A stretch of 64,000 nucleotides of DNA, taken from Pseudomonas parafulva NBRC 16636 = DSM 17004. Its GTDB lineage: Bacteria; Pseudomonadota; Gammaproteobacteria; Pseudomonadales; Pseudomonadaceae. The stretch spans positions 62,001 through 126,000 of the forward strand of contig NZ_BBIU01000004.1 of the NCBI RefSeq assembly GCF_000730645.1, read 5' to 3'. The position numbers and the translations under genes were made by a program. Shown piece after piece: positions 1 through 8,078 of the stretch; position 1 is the stretch's first letter, and each line of letters opens with the position of its first letter. The notes under the pieces were generated by a model. The model did not search any database, was not told the DNA's origin, and worked only from the letters and a program-made list of their open reading frames with translations.

Positions 1-870
1 ACCTTCCGGGACGAGCAAGGGCGCAGCCTGTCAGACCTGGCGCGGCTGGACACCATGGTCACCGTTGTCGATGGCCTGAATTTCATGAGTGATTATCAAG
101 CTGCCGATAGCCTGGCCAGCCGTGGCGAAACATTAGGCGATGAAGACGAGCGCTCGATTACCGACCTGCTCATCGAGCAGGTGGAGTTTGCCGACGTATT
201 GTTGCTGAGCAAGATCGACCTGATCAGCCAGGCAGAACGGGAAGAACTCATCGCGATTCTGCGTAGCCTCAACGCCCGGGCGCAGATTGTGCCTATGGTC
301 ATGGGCCAAGTCCCATTGGCCAGGATTCTCGACACCGGCCTGTTCGATTTTGACGAGGCAGCCCAGGCGCCGGGCTGGCTGCAGGAACTGCGCGGCGAGC
401 ACGTGCCTGAAACCGAGGAATACGGCATCGCCGCCAGCACATGGCAGGCACGGCGCCCGCTTCATCCACAGCGCTTCTTCGACTTTATCCACACCCCTTG
501 GACCAATGGGCGCCTACTGCGCTCGAAAGGCTTCTTCTGGCTGGCCAGTAAGTATCAGGAGGCGGGTAGCTGGTCCCAGGCGGGCGGCATGATGCGTCAT
601 GGCTTGGCAGGGCGATGGTGGCGATTCGTACCCAAGGATCAGTGGCCGGAGGATGTGGATAACACCGCTGCCATTCTTAAGCATTGGACGCCTGACACCG
701 GCGACTGCCGGCAAGAGCTGGTGTTTATAGGGCAAAACATCGATTTCGATGAATTATCCACAGCGCTGGAGGCTTGCTTGCTCACCGATGAGGAGATGGA
801 ACTTGGCCCGATGGGCTGGCTGCGGCTGGGGGATCCGTTTGGGCCATGGCTTGAGCAGGCCGCCGCATGA
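1..870 (+). CDS. CobW/COG0523-family GTPase, 5' end outside window
   Basis: The reading frame is open from base 1, so the start and the P-loop are upstream of the window; 289 residues are visible. The first residues include LARLDTMVTVVDG, the stretch typical of CobW GTPases just before the guanine-specificity loop, which here reads LSKIDL where NKxD is usual. The rest is the CobW C-terminal domain with many Trp and Arg residues. COG0523 proteins are metallochaperones or metal-handling GTPases, often made under zinc limitation. The pairing with DUF1826 and a second CobW gene suggests a zinc role, which is inference. The TGA overlaps the next ATG (ATGA at 867-870), so the two genes are translationally coupled. 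The gene holds three perfect DnaA-box 9-mers. Confidence 0.88.
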   Translation, partial: TFRDEQGRSLSDLARLDTMVTVVDGLNFMSDYQAADSLASRGETLGDEDERSITDLLIEQVEFADVLLLSKIDLISQAEREELIAILRSLNARAQIVPMVMGQVPLARILDTGLFDFDEAAQAPGWLQELRGEHVPETEEYGIAASTWQARRPLHPQRFFDFIHTPWTNGRLLRSKGFFWLASKYQEAGSWSQAGGMMRHGLAGRWWRFVPKDQWPEDVDNTAAILKHWTPDTGDCRQELVFIGQNIDFDELSTALEACLLTDEEMELGPMGWLRLGDPFGPWLEQAAA

Positions 871-2347
871 GTCAGGCCCTTCAGCTTGTGGATATCCGCC
901 AGGCATTCGGCGATTCTCCTCAGATACTGGCGGATGTGCTGCAGGACGGTGTGAACATGTCTGTGTGGCGCAGGCATTTGCCGCCGCAGTTGGAGGACTT
1001 CGCCGCAGTCGTGGTGGGCCTTGGCCCATCACTGGCAGACCAGAGCGTGATCGAGGTGGATGAGCACAGGGCCCCGGTACTTGCCGACCTGTTGTCGGAG
1101 GCCGCCGACGTGGAGGGTTACGGGGCCTTCGTGGCTGATGTGACATGGTTGGTCGAGGCCTTCACCTGCCTGCTGGGCGCTCGCCGGGTAGGGCTGCGCA
1201 TTCGCGTGCTGGAAGGGCCGATGTGCCCACGCTTCCATGTGGATAACGTGCCTGTGAGGCTGCTGTGTACCTACTCAGGGCCAGGGAGCGAATGGCTGGA
1301 GAGTGATACCCACACCCGAGAAAACTTATCCACAGCGGTGGTTGATCTGCACAGGATAAAGCGTTTGCACGCGGGTGAGGTGGCCTTGCTCAAAGGTGAG
1401 AAGTGGCAGGGCAATGAGGGGGCGGGGCTTGTGCACCGATCACCTGCCGGGCCACAGCGCCGCCTGCTGCTCAGCCTTGACTGGCTGGCGTGACGGCGCA
1501 TAGTGGGCTACCCCAGCCAGCCATAGATCAGCCATGTTCCACGATATCCCCACCCACGTGATTGCAGGCCCGTTGGGGGCCGGCAAGACCACTCTGATCC
1601 GCCATTTGCTGGCACAACGGCCTGCCAGCGAGCGCTGGGCAGTGCTGGTGAACGAATTCGGCTTGGTGGGCCTGGACGCCGCTTTGCTGGCCCGCGACGA
1701 GGATGGCGTCGCGATAGGCGAAGTGGCTGGCGGTTGTTTGTGTTGCGTGAGTGGTGTGCCTTTCCAGGTTGGTTTGGGTCGGCTTCTGCGTAAGGCCAAG
1801 CCCGACAGGCTGTTCATCGAGCCTTCCGGGTTGGGGCACCCGTTGCAGTTGCTAAATCAGCTGAAAAGCGAACCTTGGCAGCATGTGTTGACGGTGCAGC
1901 CTCTGATCATGGTGGTCGATGCCCGCTCTCTGCTGGTGGATGATCTGCTTTCGGATGCACAAAGGCGTGCTCTGGCAGCTTGCGAGCTACTGGTAATCAA
2001 CAAGTCAGACACTGTGGATGAAAATACTAAACTGTTGATAAATAACAAATTATCAACAGTTAAGCTTGCTTGGGTGGAGCAGGGACGCCTGCCTCTGGCA
2101 AACCTTCCACTGCGCAGTGGCGGCGTTATCCAGCATTCACCTGTGGATAACCAGATTGTCGACAATCTGCACGGCAGGCCCTTGGTCGTCTGGGCGGATC
2201 CTACGCTGCCACTGTCCATGACGCAGCAGGGGGAGGGCGGCTGGAGCATTGGCTGGCGCTGGCACCCGAGCCAGCATTTTTATCCACAAGCCATCGCAGC
2301 CGCGCTGGAGCGCCTGCCGTGGCGGCGAGCGAAGGGGGTTATCCACA
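485..2347. promoter_or_regulatory. Cluster of DnaA-box 9-mers (A)
   Basis: Perfect TTATCCACA copies start at 485, 754, 1326, 2280 and 2339 on the plus strand and lie at 654-662, 1238-1246 and 2142-2150 on the minus strand. One-mismatch copies are at 887, 2013, 2033 and 2050. They fall in three groups, one per gene of the zinc-type cluster. All are inside coding sequence, and the same 9-mer is read as IHT, VDN, LST or YPQ depending on phase and strand, so selection for protein sequence does not explain it. DnaA binding is inferred from the consensus. Confidence 0.65.
867..1493 (+). CDS. DUF1826 domain protein
   Basis: This 208-residue protein matches my memory of the DUF1826 family, which in Pseudomonas commonly sits next to a CobW GTPase. 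Its biochemical role is not known to me. The most conserved-looking part is PRFHVDNVPVRLLCTY (about 121-136), followed by GPGSEWL. An HxD pair (H124, D126) with a later Arg and Thr-Tyr resembles the metal-binding edge of cupin or 2-oxoglutarate oxygenase folds, but this resemblance is only by eye. The start ATG overlaps the stop of the upstream GTPase by four bases, and a third metal-type GTPase follows 40 bases after the stop, so the three genes are probably one operon. Confidence 0.8.
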   Translation: MSQALQLVDIRQAFGDSPQILADVLQDGVNMSVWRRHLPPQLEDFAAVVVGLGPSLADQSVIEVDEHRAPVLADLLSEAADVEGYGAFVADVTWLVEAFTCLLGARRVGLRIRVLEGPMCPRFHVDNVPVRLLCTYSGPGSEWLESDTHTRENLSTAVVDLHRIKRLHAGEVALLKGEKWQGNEGAGLVHRSPAGPQRRLLLSLDWLA

Positions 2348-2505
2348 CTGCGGCTGGTTGGCAGTCTTTCAATGGGCTGGATGGCAGTGTCCCAGCCTGG
2401 CAACCCAGCGATTGGCGCACCGATAGCCGTATCGAGTTGATTTTCGATGAACCGCAACCCGAGGCGTCGCTTCAGGCCGTGTTCGCTGCGTGCCGGGTGA
2501 GCTGA
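1534..2505 (+). CDS. CobW/COG0523-family GTPase (second copy)
   Basis: A complete 323-residue P-loop GTPase. The Walker A motif is GPLGAGKTT (12-20), the metal-binding CxCC signature of the family is GGCLCC (C68, C70, C71), and LLVINKSD supplies the guanine-specificity loop. The C-terminal part is the variable CobW domain ending at a Cys. The family loads or delivers metals using GTP; the substrate metal cannot be read from the sequence. It is distinct from the first CobW gene of the cluster, so this is not a simple local duplication. Three perfect TTATCCACA/TGTGGATAA sites and three near matches lie in its coding sequence, including a rare TTA codon at 2050. Confidence 0.9.
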   Translation: MFHDIPTHVIAGPLGAGKTTLIRHLLAQRPASERWAVLVNEFGLVGLDAALLARDEDGVAIGEVAGGCLCCVSGVPFQVGLGRLLRKAKPDRLFIEPSGLGHPLQLLNQLKSEPWQHVLTVQPLIMVVDARSLLVDDLLSDAQRRALAACELLVINKSDTVDENTKLLINNKLSTVKLAWVEQGRLPLANLPLRSGGVIQHSPVDNQIVDNLHGRPLVVWADPTLPLSMTQQGEGGWSIGWRWHPSQHFYPQAIAAALERLPWRRAKGVIHTAAGWQSFNGLDGSVPAWQPSDWRTDSRIELIFDEPQPEASLQAVFAACRVS

Positions 2506-2898
2506 TCAGTTATGCCAGCGGTTATGCTGCTGGCGCCACTGCTGCATTTCGATGACGTTATCGGTGCGCGGCGGCGTCTTGATTTCGAACGGGTAGGGCG
2601 CCAGCTCAATTTGCACGCTGTGCGCGCCGAACTGGGTCACGGTCCCCGGGTGGCGCTGCTCGCCGGTCACGGTGAATTCGAACCCATAGATGCGCGCCAG
2701 CCGTTTGCGGCCCTTGGCATCGCGCACGAAGGCGATGCGCTTGAGGGCGACCGCATCGTCCAGCAACTCCAGGTCCAGCTTGGCGCAATGCTGCTTGACC
2801 CGTTCCAGGGCTTTTTCGCGCAAGCCGTGGTTGTGCCACAGCCAGGCGCCTGCTGTGGCCACCAGCATCAGCAGGAAGAGGTTCTCCAGGGTCAACAT
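2506..2898 (-). CDS. DUF3301 family membrane-anchored protein
   Basis: A 130-residue protein with one N-terminal membrane segment (about residues 5-22, rich in Leu, Ala and Trp) followed by a basic, soluble domain. The content and length match the DUF3301 family of gamma-proteobacteria, whose function is unknown. I chose the ATG at 2898 because GGAG lies nine bases upstream; an in-frame ATG five codons earlier has no such site. The gene converges on the CobW gene with no spacer between stops and is divergent from pdxY. Confidence 0.75.
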   Translation of the reverse strand: MLTLENLFLLMLVATAGAWLWHNHGLREKALERVKQHCAKLDLELLDDAVALKRIAFVRDAKGRKRLARIYGFEFTVTGEQRHPGTVTQFGAHSVQIELAPYPFEIKTPPRTDNVIEMQQWRQQHNRWHN

Positions 2899-3008
2899 TT
2901 GCGTATGCTCCAAACAGGTAGATCCAGCTTAACTGCGTCCCTGGCCTGTCGTACAGATGGCAATCGAGTTCATACTGCGCAGTCTTGAAACCGCTTTGGA
3001 ACCCCTGC

Positions 3009-3881
3009 ATGAAACGTACTCCGCACCTGCTCGCCATTCAGTCCCATGTGGTGTTCGGCCACGCCGGCAACAGCGCTGCGGTGTTTCCCATGCAGCGTAT
3101 CGGGGTCAATGTCTGGCCGCTCAATACCGTGCAGTTCTCCAACCACACACAGTATGGCCAGTGGGCCGGCGAAGTGCTCGCCCCTGCGCAAATTCCTGCG
3201 TTGGTGGAAGGCATTTCCAATATCGGTGAGTTGGGGCACTGTGACGCGGTGTTGTCCGGTTACCTGGGTAGTGCCGAACAGGGCAGGGCGATTCTGGCTG
3301 GTGTGGCGCGCATCAAGGCGGTAAACCCCAAAGCACTGTATGTGTGCGACCCGGTGATGGGGCACCCGGAGAAGGGCTGCAGCGTGCCGCAGGAAGTCAG
3401 CCAATTTTTGCTGCAAGAAGCCGTTGGCAAGGCCGATATCCTGTGCCCCAACCAGTTGGAGCTGGACAGCTTCTTCGGGCGCCGCGCGCAGTCCCTGCAG
3501 GATTGCGTTGGCATGGCACGCAGCCTGTTGCAACGGGGGCCCAAGGTAGTGCTGGTCAAGCACCTGGCCTACCCCGGGCGTGGCGAAGACCACTTCGAAA
3601 TGCTGCTGGTAACCGCTGAGCACAGCTGGCACCTGCGCAGGCCTTTGCTGACGTTCCCGCGTCAGCCGGTAGGGGTTGGCGACCTTACCTCTGGCCTTTT
3701 TCTGGCCCGGGTGCTGCTGGGCGACAGTTGGGAGCAGGCCTTCGAATTCGCCGCAGCGGCCGTGCACGAGGTGCTGCTGGAAACCCAGGCGTGCGCCAGC
3801 TACGAACTGCAACTGGTGCGTGCCCAGGATCGCATCGCTCACCCCCGGGTACGCTTCGAGGCGCAGCCGCTGGCGTTCTAG
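3009..3881 (+). CDS. pdxY: Pyridoxal kinase PdxY
   Basis: A 290-residue ribokinase-fold enzyme that phosphorylates pyridoxal with ATP in the B6 salvage pathway. The N-terminus [20 protein letters not shown] is the family signature. GHPEKGC and the anion-hole motif [11 protein letters not shown] are present, and D225 in the latter is the expected catalytic base. Length matches E. coli PdxY. The ATG at 3009 gives the usual start; an upstream in-frame start would add eight residues lacking family character. Its stop overlaps, tail to tail, the stop of the thioesterase gene on the other strand (shared CTAG). Confidence 0.93.
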   Translation: MKRTPHLLAIQSHVVFGHAGNSAAVFPMQRIGVNVWPLNTVQFSNHTQYGQWAGEVLAPAQIPALVEGISNIGELGHCDAVLSGYLGSAEQGRAILAGVARIKAVNPKALYVCDPVMGHPEKGCSVPQEVSQFLLQEAVGKADILCPNQLELDSFFGRRAQSLQDCVGMARSLLQRGPKVVLVKHLAYPGRGEDHFEMLLVTAEHSWHLRRPLLTFPRQPVGVGDLTSGLFLARVLLGDSWEQAFEFAAAAVHEVLLETQACASYELQLVRAQDRIAHPRVRFEAQPLAF

Positions 3882-4423
3882 TTCGCGTCGGTTTTCAGGT
3901 TCTGGTAGCGCTTTTCCAGTTCCTGGCGAATCTCACGGCGCTGCTGGCCTTGCAGGAAGCGGCGCTTTTCTTCGCTGGTTTGCGGTTGGCGCGGCGGGAC
4001 CGACACCGGCCTGCGGTTGTCATCCACGGCCACCATGGTGAAGAAGCAGCTGTTGGAATGGCGTACCGAGCGCTCGCGGATGTTCTCGGTCACCACCTTG
4101 ATGCCTACTTCCATGGACGTGTTGCCGGTGTAGTTCACCGACGCCAGGAAGGTCACCAGCTCGCCCACGTGCACGGGCTCGCGGAAGATCACCTGGTCGA
4201 CCGACAGGGTCACCACATAGGAGCCGGCATAGCGGCTGGCGCATGCATAGGCCACCTCGTCGAGGTACTTGAGCAGGGTGCCGCCATGTACGTTGCCAGA
4301 AAAGTTGGCCATGTCCGGGGTCATCAGGACAGTCATGCTCAGCTGGGCGTTTCCAGGTTCCATAGTGTGCTCACGGTGTGGTTGCGCTGAATCGGGCAAA
4401 TGGGGGGCGTTATCTTCAGGCAT
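3878..4423 (-). CDS. Acyl-CoA thioesterase, hotdog fold
   Basis: A 181-residue single hotdog domain. The key pattern is [15 protein letters not shown], in which the HGG loop and the Asp nine residues on are the catalytic features of YciA/BFIT-type thioesterases. The tail (about 140-181) is charged and probably helical. The substrate is a fatty acyl-CoA by family; chain length is not readable. I placed the start at 4423 because GAGGGGA precedes it at good distance. A start at 4363 (MEPGN) would keep the whole domain and cannot be excluded. Confidence 0.85.
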   Translation of the reverse strand: MPEDNAPHLPDSAQPHREHTMEPGNAQLSMTVLMTPDMANFSGNVHGGTLLKYLDEVAYACASRYAGSYVVTLSVDQVIFREPVHVGELVTFLASVNYTGNTSMEVGIKVVTENIRERSVRHSNSCFFTMVAVDDNRRPVSVPPRQPQTSEEKRRFLQGQQRREIRQELEKRYQNLKTDAN

Positions 4424-4700
4424 CGCAGTTCCCCTCTCGTTGAGTTGCCAGGCCAATACGGGACGTCGGTGGGCGCGCGGGCGTCACGCCGATACTGCCA
4501 TCGGCGGCGTTTACCCGGTCGATCTGTTTCATCATATTGCACTGGCATTTTGCGCCCGGGTGCAATGTTAACCTGAGTACACCCGTGAACCACGGGCCTT
4601 CCAGTGTTCAATACAGTCTGTACTGCTTGCTTGGCTTGCCTCGGCGCAGGCGCGGTCTGCCTGGGTATTCACCAAATGACGAGAAAAGGAGTATCGCGCC

Positions 4701-6461
4701 ATGCATGCCATCAGCTTCATCCAGGACCTGGCGGTCATCATGCTGGTCGCGGGCGTGGTCACCATCCTTTTTCATCGCCTCAAGCAGCCTGTGGTACTGG
4801 GCTACATCGTTGCCGGTTTCATCATCGGCCCGCATACCCCGCCTTTCGGCCTTATCCACGATGAGGACACCATCAAGACCCTGGCCGAACTGGGGGTGAT
4901 CTTCCTCATGTTCTGCCTTGGGCTCGAATTCAGCTTGCGCAAGTTGTTCAAGGTTGGCGCTACTGCGTTCATCGCGGCCTTCTTGGAAATCGTGCTGATG
5001 ATATGGATCGGCTTCGAAATTGGCCGCTGGTTTGGCTGGAACACCATGGATTCGCTGTTCCTGGGCGCCATCCTGGCCATTTCTTCAACCACCATCATCG
5101 TCAAGGCGCTCAACGACCTGAAGATGAAAAACGAGCGCTTTGCCCAGCTGATCTTCGGCGTGCTGATTGTCGAGGACATTCTGGGCATCGGCATCATTGC
5201 GCTGCTTTCGGGGATTGCCGTCAGTGGCACGGTCAGCTCCGGTGAGGTGTTCTCCACCGTTGGCAAGTTGTCGCTGTTCATGATCGTTGCCCTGGTTATC
5301 GGCATTTTGCTGGTACCGCGCCTGCTGGCTTATGTGGCCAAGTTCGAAAGCAACGAGATGCTGCTCATCACCGTGCTGGGCCTGTGTTTCGGCTTCTGCC
5401 TGCTGGTGGTGAAGCTGGAATACAGCATGGTGCTGGGGGCGTTCCTGATTGGCGCGATCATGGCTGAATCCCGTCAGTTGCTGAAAATCGAACGCCTGAT
5501 CGAGCCGGTGCGTGACATGTTCAGCGCCATCTTTTTCGTCGCCATCGGCCTGATGATCGACCCGCAGGTGCTGATAGATTACGCCTGGCCCATCGTGGTG
5601 ATCACCTTGGCGGTGGTGCTGGGCAAGATGCTGTCGTGCGGCATGGGGGCCTTTATCGCCGGTAATGATGGGCGCACTTCGTTACGGGTTGGCATGGGCC
5701 TTTCCCAGATTGGCGAATTTTCATTCATCATCGCCGCGTTGGGTATGACCCTGCAGGTCACCAGTGACTTTTTATACCCGGTAGCCGTTGCCGTATCGGC
5801 CATCACCACACTGCTTACCCCCTACCTGATTCGTGCCGCTGACCCGTTGTCTATCAAGCTGGGCAAGGTGGTGCCTGGTCGTCTGGCCAGGGTGTTGTCG
5901 TTATATGGCGAGTGGTTGCGCAGCATCCAGCCCCAGGGTGAGGGTGCCATGGTGGCGGCGATGATACGGCGCATCCTCATGCAGGTCGGGGTAAACCTGG
6001 CCCTGGTGATCGCCATCTTCTTCAGTGGCGGTTACTTTGCAGGGCGTATCGGTGCCTGGCTCACGCAATGGGTGGGCGATATCAGCCAGCAAAAGGCGAT
6101 GATCTGGGGGGCGGCACTGTTGTTGTCGCTGCCCTTCCTGATTGCGGCCTATCGCAAGCTCAAGGCGCTGTCGATGCTGTTGGCCGAGATGGGTGTGAAG
6201 CCAGAAATGGCCGGGCGCCATACCCAACGTGTACGGCGTGTAATCGCAGAGGTGATACCGCTGTTGTCGCTGCTGGTGATCTTCCTGCTGCTCTCGGCAC
6301 TGTCGGCGAGCATTCTGCCTACCAACGAGCTGTTGCTGATTATCGCGGTGGTTGCGGCGGTAGTAGTGGCGTTGCTGTGGCGCTGGTTCATCCGCGTCCA
6401 TACACGCATGCAGATCGCCTTGCTGGAAACCTTGGAGAACAGCCGGGAGAACACCCACTAA
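4701..6461 (+). CDS. CPA2-family cation:proton antiporter
   Basis: A 586-residue inner-membrane protein of the monovalent cation:proton antiporter-2 family (KefB/YbaL relatives). Hydrophobic helices fill residues 1-380, with GYIVAGFIIGPHTPPFG early on and LGVIFLMFCLGLEF next, both typical. A TrkA-N/RCK regulatory domain is absent. Instead the C-terminal 200 residues carry four further hydrophobic segments separated by a basic loop. A strong ribosome site (AAAGGAG) precedes the ATG. The cation, K+ or Na+, is not readable. The gene stands alone and is divergent from the thioesterase. Confidence 0.87.
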   Translation: MHAISFIQDLAVIMLVAGVVTILFHRLKQPVVLGYIVAGFIIGPHTPPFGLIHDEDTIKTLAELGVIFLMFCLGLEFSLRKLFKVGATAFIAAFLEIVLMIWIGFEIGRWFGWNTMDSLFLGAILAISSTTIIVKALNDLKMKNERFAQLIFGVLIVEDILGIGIIALLSGIAVSGTVSSGEVFSTVGKLSLFMIVALVIGILLVPRLLAYVAKFESNEMLLITVLGLCFGFCLLVVKLEYSMVLGAFLIGAIMAESRQLLKIERLIEPVRDMFSAIFFVAIGLMIDPQVLIDYAWPIVVITLAVVLGKMLSCGMGAFIAGNDGRTSLRVGMGLSQIGEFSFIIAALGMTLQVTSDFLYPVAVAVSAITTLLTPYLIRAADPLSIKLGKVVPGRLARVLSLYGEWLRSIQPQGEGAMVAAMIRRILMQVGVNLALVIAIFFSGGYFAGRIGAWLTQWVGDISQQKAMIWGAALLLSLPFLIAAYRKLKALSMLLAEMGVKPEMAGRHTQRVRRVIAEVIPLLSLLVIFLLLSALSASILPTNELLLIIAVVAAVVVALLWRWFIRVHTRMQIALLETLENSRENTH

Positions 6462-6468
6462 CACCGCA

Positions 6469-6512
6469 TGTAGGAGCGAGCAAAGCTCGCGATGCGCCGC
6501 GAGAGCGGCGCC
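6469..6512. repeat. REP-like palindrome
   Basis: TGTAGGAGCGAGC followed by AAAGCTCGCGATG and then GCCGCGAGAGCGGCGC form two adjacent stem-loops just after the antiporter stop. The TAGGAGCGAGC core resembles REP elements of the P. fluorescens type rather than the GGGAGCGGGTTCACCCGCG type seen elsewhere in this window. It may also serve as a 3' end structure. Confidence 0.5.
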
Positions 6513-6566
6513 CGCCCCATCCCGCCGCCAAGCCCGCTCTTACAGGCCAATCACCCGGCCATTGGC

Positions 6567-6974
6567 TCAGCTTTCCAGCCAGACATCCCGCGCCCAGTGC
6601 CACACCGACTCCCAGCTCTCTTCACCGACCAGCTCCTCGTCGGCATCCCACAACACCACCGTGCCGTCCTCTTCAACGCAGTAGTAGTTCTCGCCATCCT
6701 GGCACAGCGGGATCAACTCACGCGGTACGCCGGCGTCCCATGCATTGGCGGCGACTTCAGGCAGGTAGGTGTGGGATTGCGGGTCAGTGACCGTAACAGG
6801 CTCCAGTGAGCCGTATACAACGTCACTTACGTTCAACAAGAACTCTTTGAACACAAACGGAATGTTGATGAACAGTTGTTCTTCGATCTCGACCAACAAT
6901 TCCTCATCCGGAAGCTCGAGGGGCACCGGCACTGGCTCGTTGGCTTCACGGAGTTGTTCGATCACTTCTTCCAC
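6567..6974 (-). CDS. SMI1/KNR4-family (SUKH-like) protein
   Basis: A very acidic 135-residue protein. IEEQLFINIPFVFKEFLLNVSDV followed by PELIPLCQDGENYYCVE-like spacing (PRELIPLCQDGENYYCVEED) and VVLWDADEE is the SMI1/KNR4 pattern of an N-terminal helix pair and a strand-rich core. Many SUKH proteins are immunity proteins for nuclease toxins, but no toxin gene is next to it, so a housekeeping role is as likely. A bidirectional terminator lies upstream between it and the Tim44-like gene; the gene therefore has its own promoter. Confidence 0.72.
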   Translation of the reverse strand: MEEVIEQLREANEPVPVPLELPDEELLVEIEEQLFINIPFVFKEFLLNVSDVVYGSLEPVTVTDPQSHTYLPEVAANAWDAGVPRELIPLCQDGENYYCVEEDGTVVLWDADEELVGEESWESVWHWARDVWLES

Positions 6975-7042
6975 GGTTCACTTCCTCAGACCTAGATGAC
7001 AACGCTGCGGGTTATACCCTAGTAGGCCGCTATGACAAAAGC

Positions 7043-7072
7043 AAAAACCCCGGGGATGGCCCCGGGGTTTTT
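7043..7072. terminator. Bidirectional intrinsic terminator
   Basis: A perfect 8-bp stem (CCCCGGGG) with loop ATGG is flanked by five A on the left and five T on the right. On the minus strand it ends the Tim44-like transcript, whose stop is 18 bases away. Confidence 0.9.
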
Positions 7073-7089
7073 GGGTGCAGCGTGCGCGG

Positions 7090-7944
7090 TTAGCCGTTTT
7101 GGCGGATACCGGCAACCAGCCATGGCTGGTTATCGCCTTGGGCGCGAACCATGTGCCAGCTTTCGCTGAATGCCTCACCTTGGTCGAAGCGCGAGTTTTT
7201 CGACACGCCGCGGAAGGTCAGGGTAGCGTCGGTGCGGTCGGCGCGATCATCAACACCGTCCAGCTGCACTTCGAGGTTGTCGATATAGGTCGACTGGAAG
7301 CCATCACCCAGTTCGGCACGCTCGCGCTTGAGGAACTCGAGCATCTGCGGGGTAACGAACTCGCCGATCTTGTCCATTTCGTTGGCATCCCAGTGCTGCT
7401 GCAGCGACTGGAAGTGGTTGCGGGCAGCGGCCAGGAAGCTCTGCTCGTTGAACCAGGCTGGCGCGTTGATCACCGGGGCCGCTGCCGCAGCAGGTGCCGC
7501 CGAGCCGCCGAAGATGGAGGGCTGCGCAGGCTGGCCGTACACCTCACGCTGCATCGGCGCATGGCCAGGCGCGGCCATGTGTGGCTGCTGCTGGCGACGT
7601 CGTGCGGCAATGAAGCGGAAGACCAGGAAGGCTATGAGCGCGACGATCAGGAAGTCCATGATCTGGAAGCCCTCGAAGCCGTCGCCCATGAACATGGACG
7701 CCAGCAGGCCACCGGCGGCCAAGCCTGCCAGTGGGCCCAGCCAGCGCGAAGCACCGCTGGCAGCTGCCGGTGCACGGCCAGGCGCGGTCGGCGTGGCAGC
7801 GGGCGTGGTTGGCGTAGCTTGACGGGTCTGGTGGATAGGCGCGGAGCCCGAGCTCTTGCCGCCGCCAAAGCGTTTGGCGTTGGCGTCCAGGCTCAGCGTC
7901 AGGCCGACGCAAAGCGCCAGTGCGATGCTAAGAAAACGTTGCAT
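7090..7944 (-). CDS. Tim44-like domain protein
   Basis: A 284-residue envelope protein. Residues 1-23 form a signal peptide (MQRFLSIALALCVGLTLSL, then DANA). A Ser/Pro/Thr/Ala-rich stretch follows, then a membrane segment (about 90-112, DFLIVALIAFLVFRFI) and a C-terminal Tim44-like domain (about 145-284) with EQSFLAAARNHFQSLQQHWD and WHMVRA. The Tim44-like domain is a membrane-associated fold shared with mitochondrial Tim44 and ribosomal protein L45; the role in Pseudomonas is unknown. The start at 7944 gives the signal peptide; longer versions run into unlikely sequence. Confidence 0.82.
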   Translation of the reverse strand: MQRFLSIALALCVGLTLSLDANAKRFGGGKSSGSAPIHQTRQATPTTPAATPTAPGRAPAAASGASRWLGPLAGLAAGGLLASMFMGDGFEGFQIMDFLIVALIAFLVFRFIAARRRQQQPHMAAPGHAPMQREVYGQPAQPSIFGGSAAPAAAAAPVINAPAWFNEQSFLAAARNHFQSLQQHWDANEMDKIGEFVTPQMLEFLKRERAELGDGFQSTYIDNLEVQLDGVDDRADRTDATLTFRGVSKNSRFDQGEAFSESWHMVRAQGDNQPWLVAGIRQNG

Positions 7945-8078
7945 AAGTGGGATATCCCCTGTTGTGGATTGCACGCGCGTCATGGTGCACAGGTTCCTGG
8001 GCACATGACCAGCGACATAATGTTTCGAGCTTTTGCCTAAATGTTGCAGGGCCGCACCCGCAAGGGACGGCCCAGGGT

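Noticed and set aside
485..2347. The DnaA-box cluster as a replication origin
   Set aside because: There is no AT-rich unwinding region, no dnaA, dnaN or rpmH next to it, and the boxes are within conserved coding sequence.
6567..6974. A toxin-immunity locus
   Set aside because: Neither neighbour is a toxin; the flanks are a REP-like element and a terminator.
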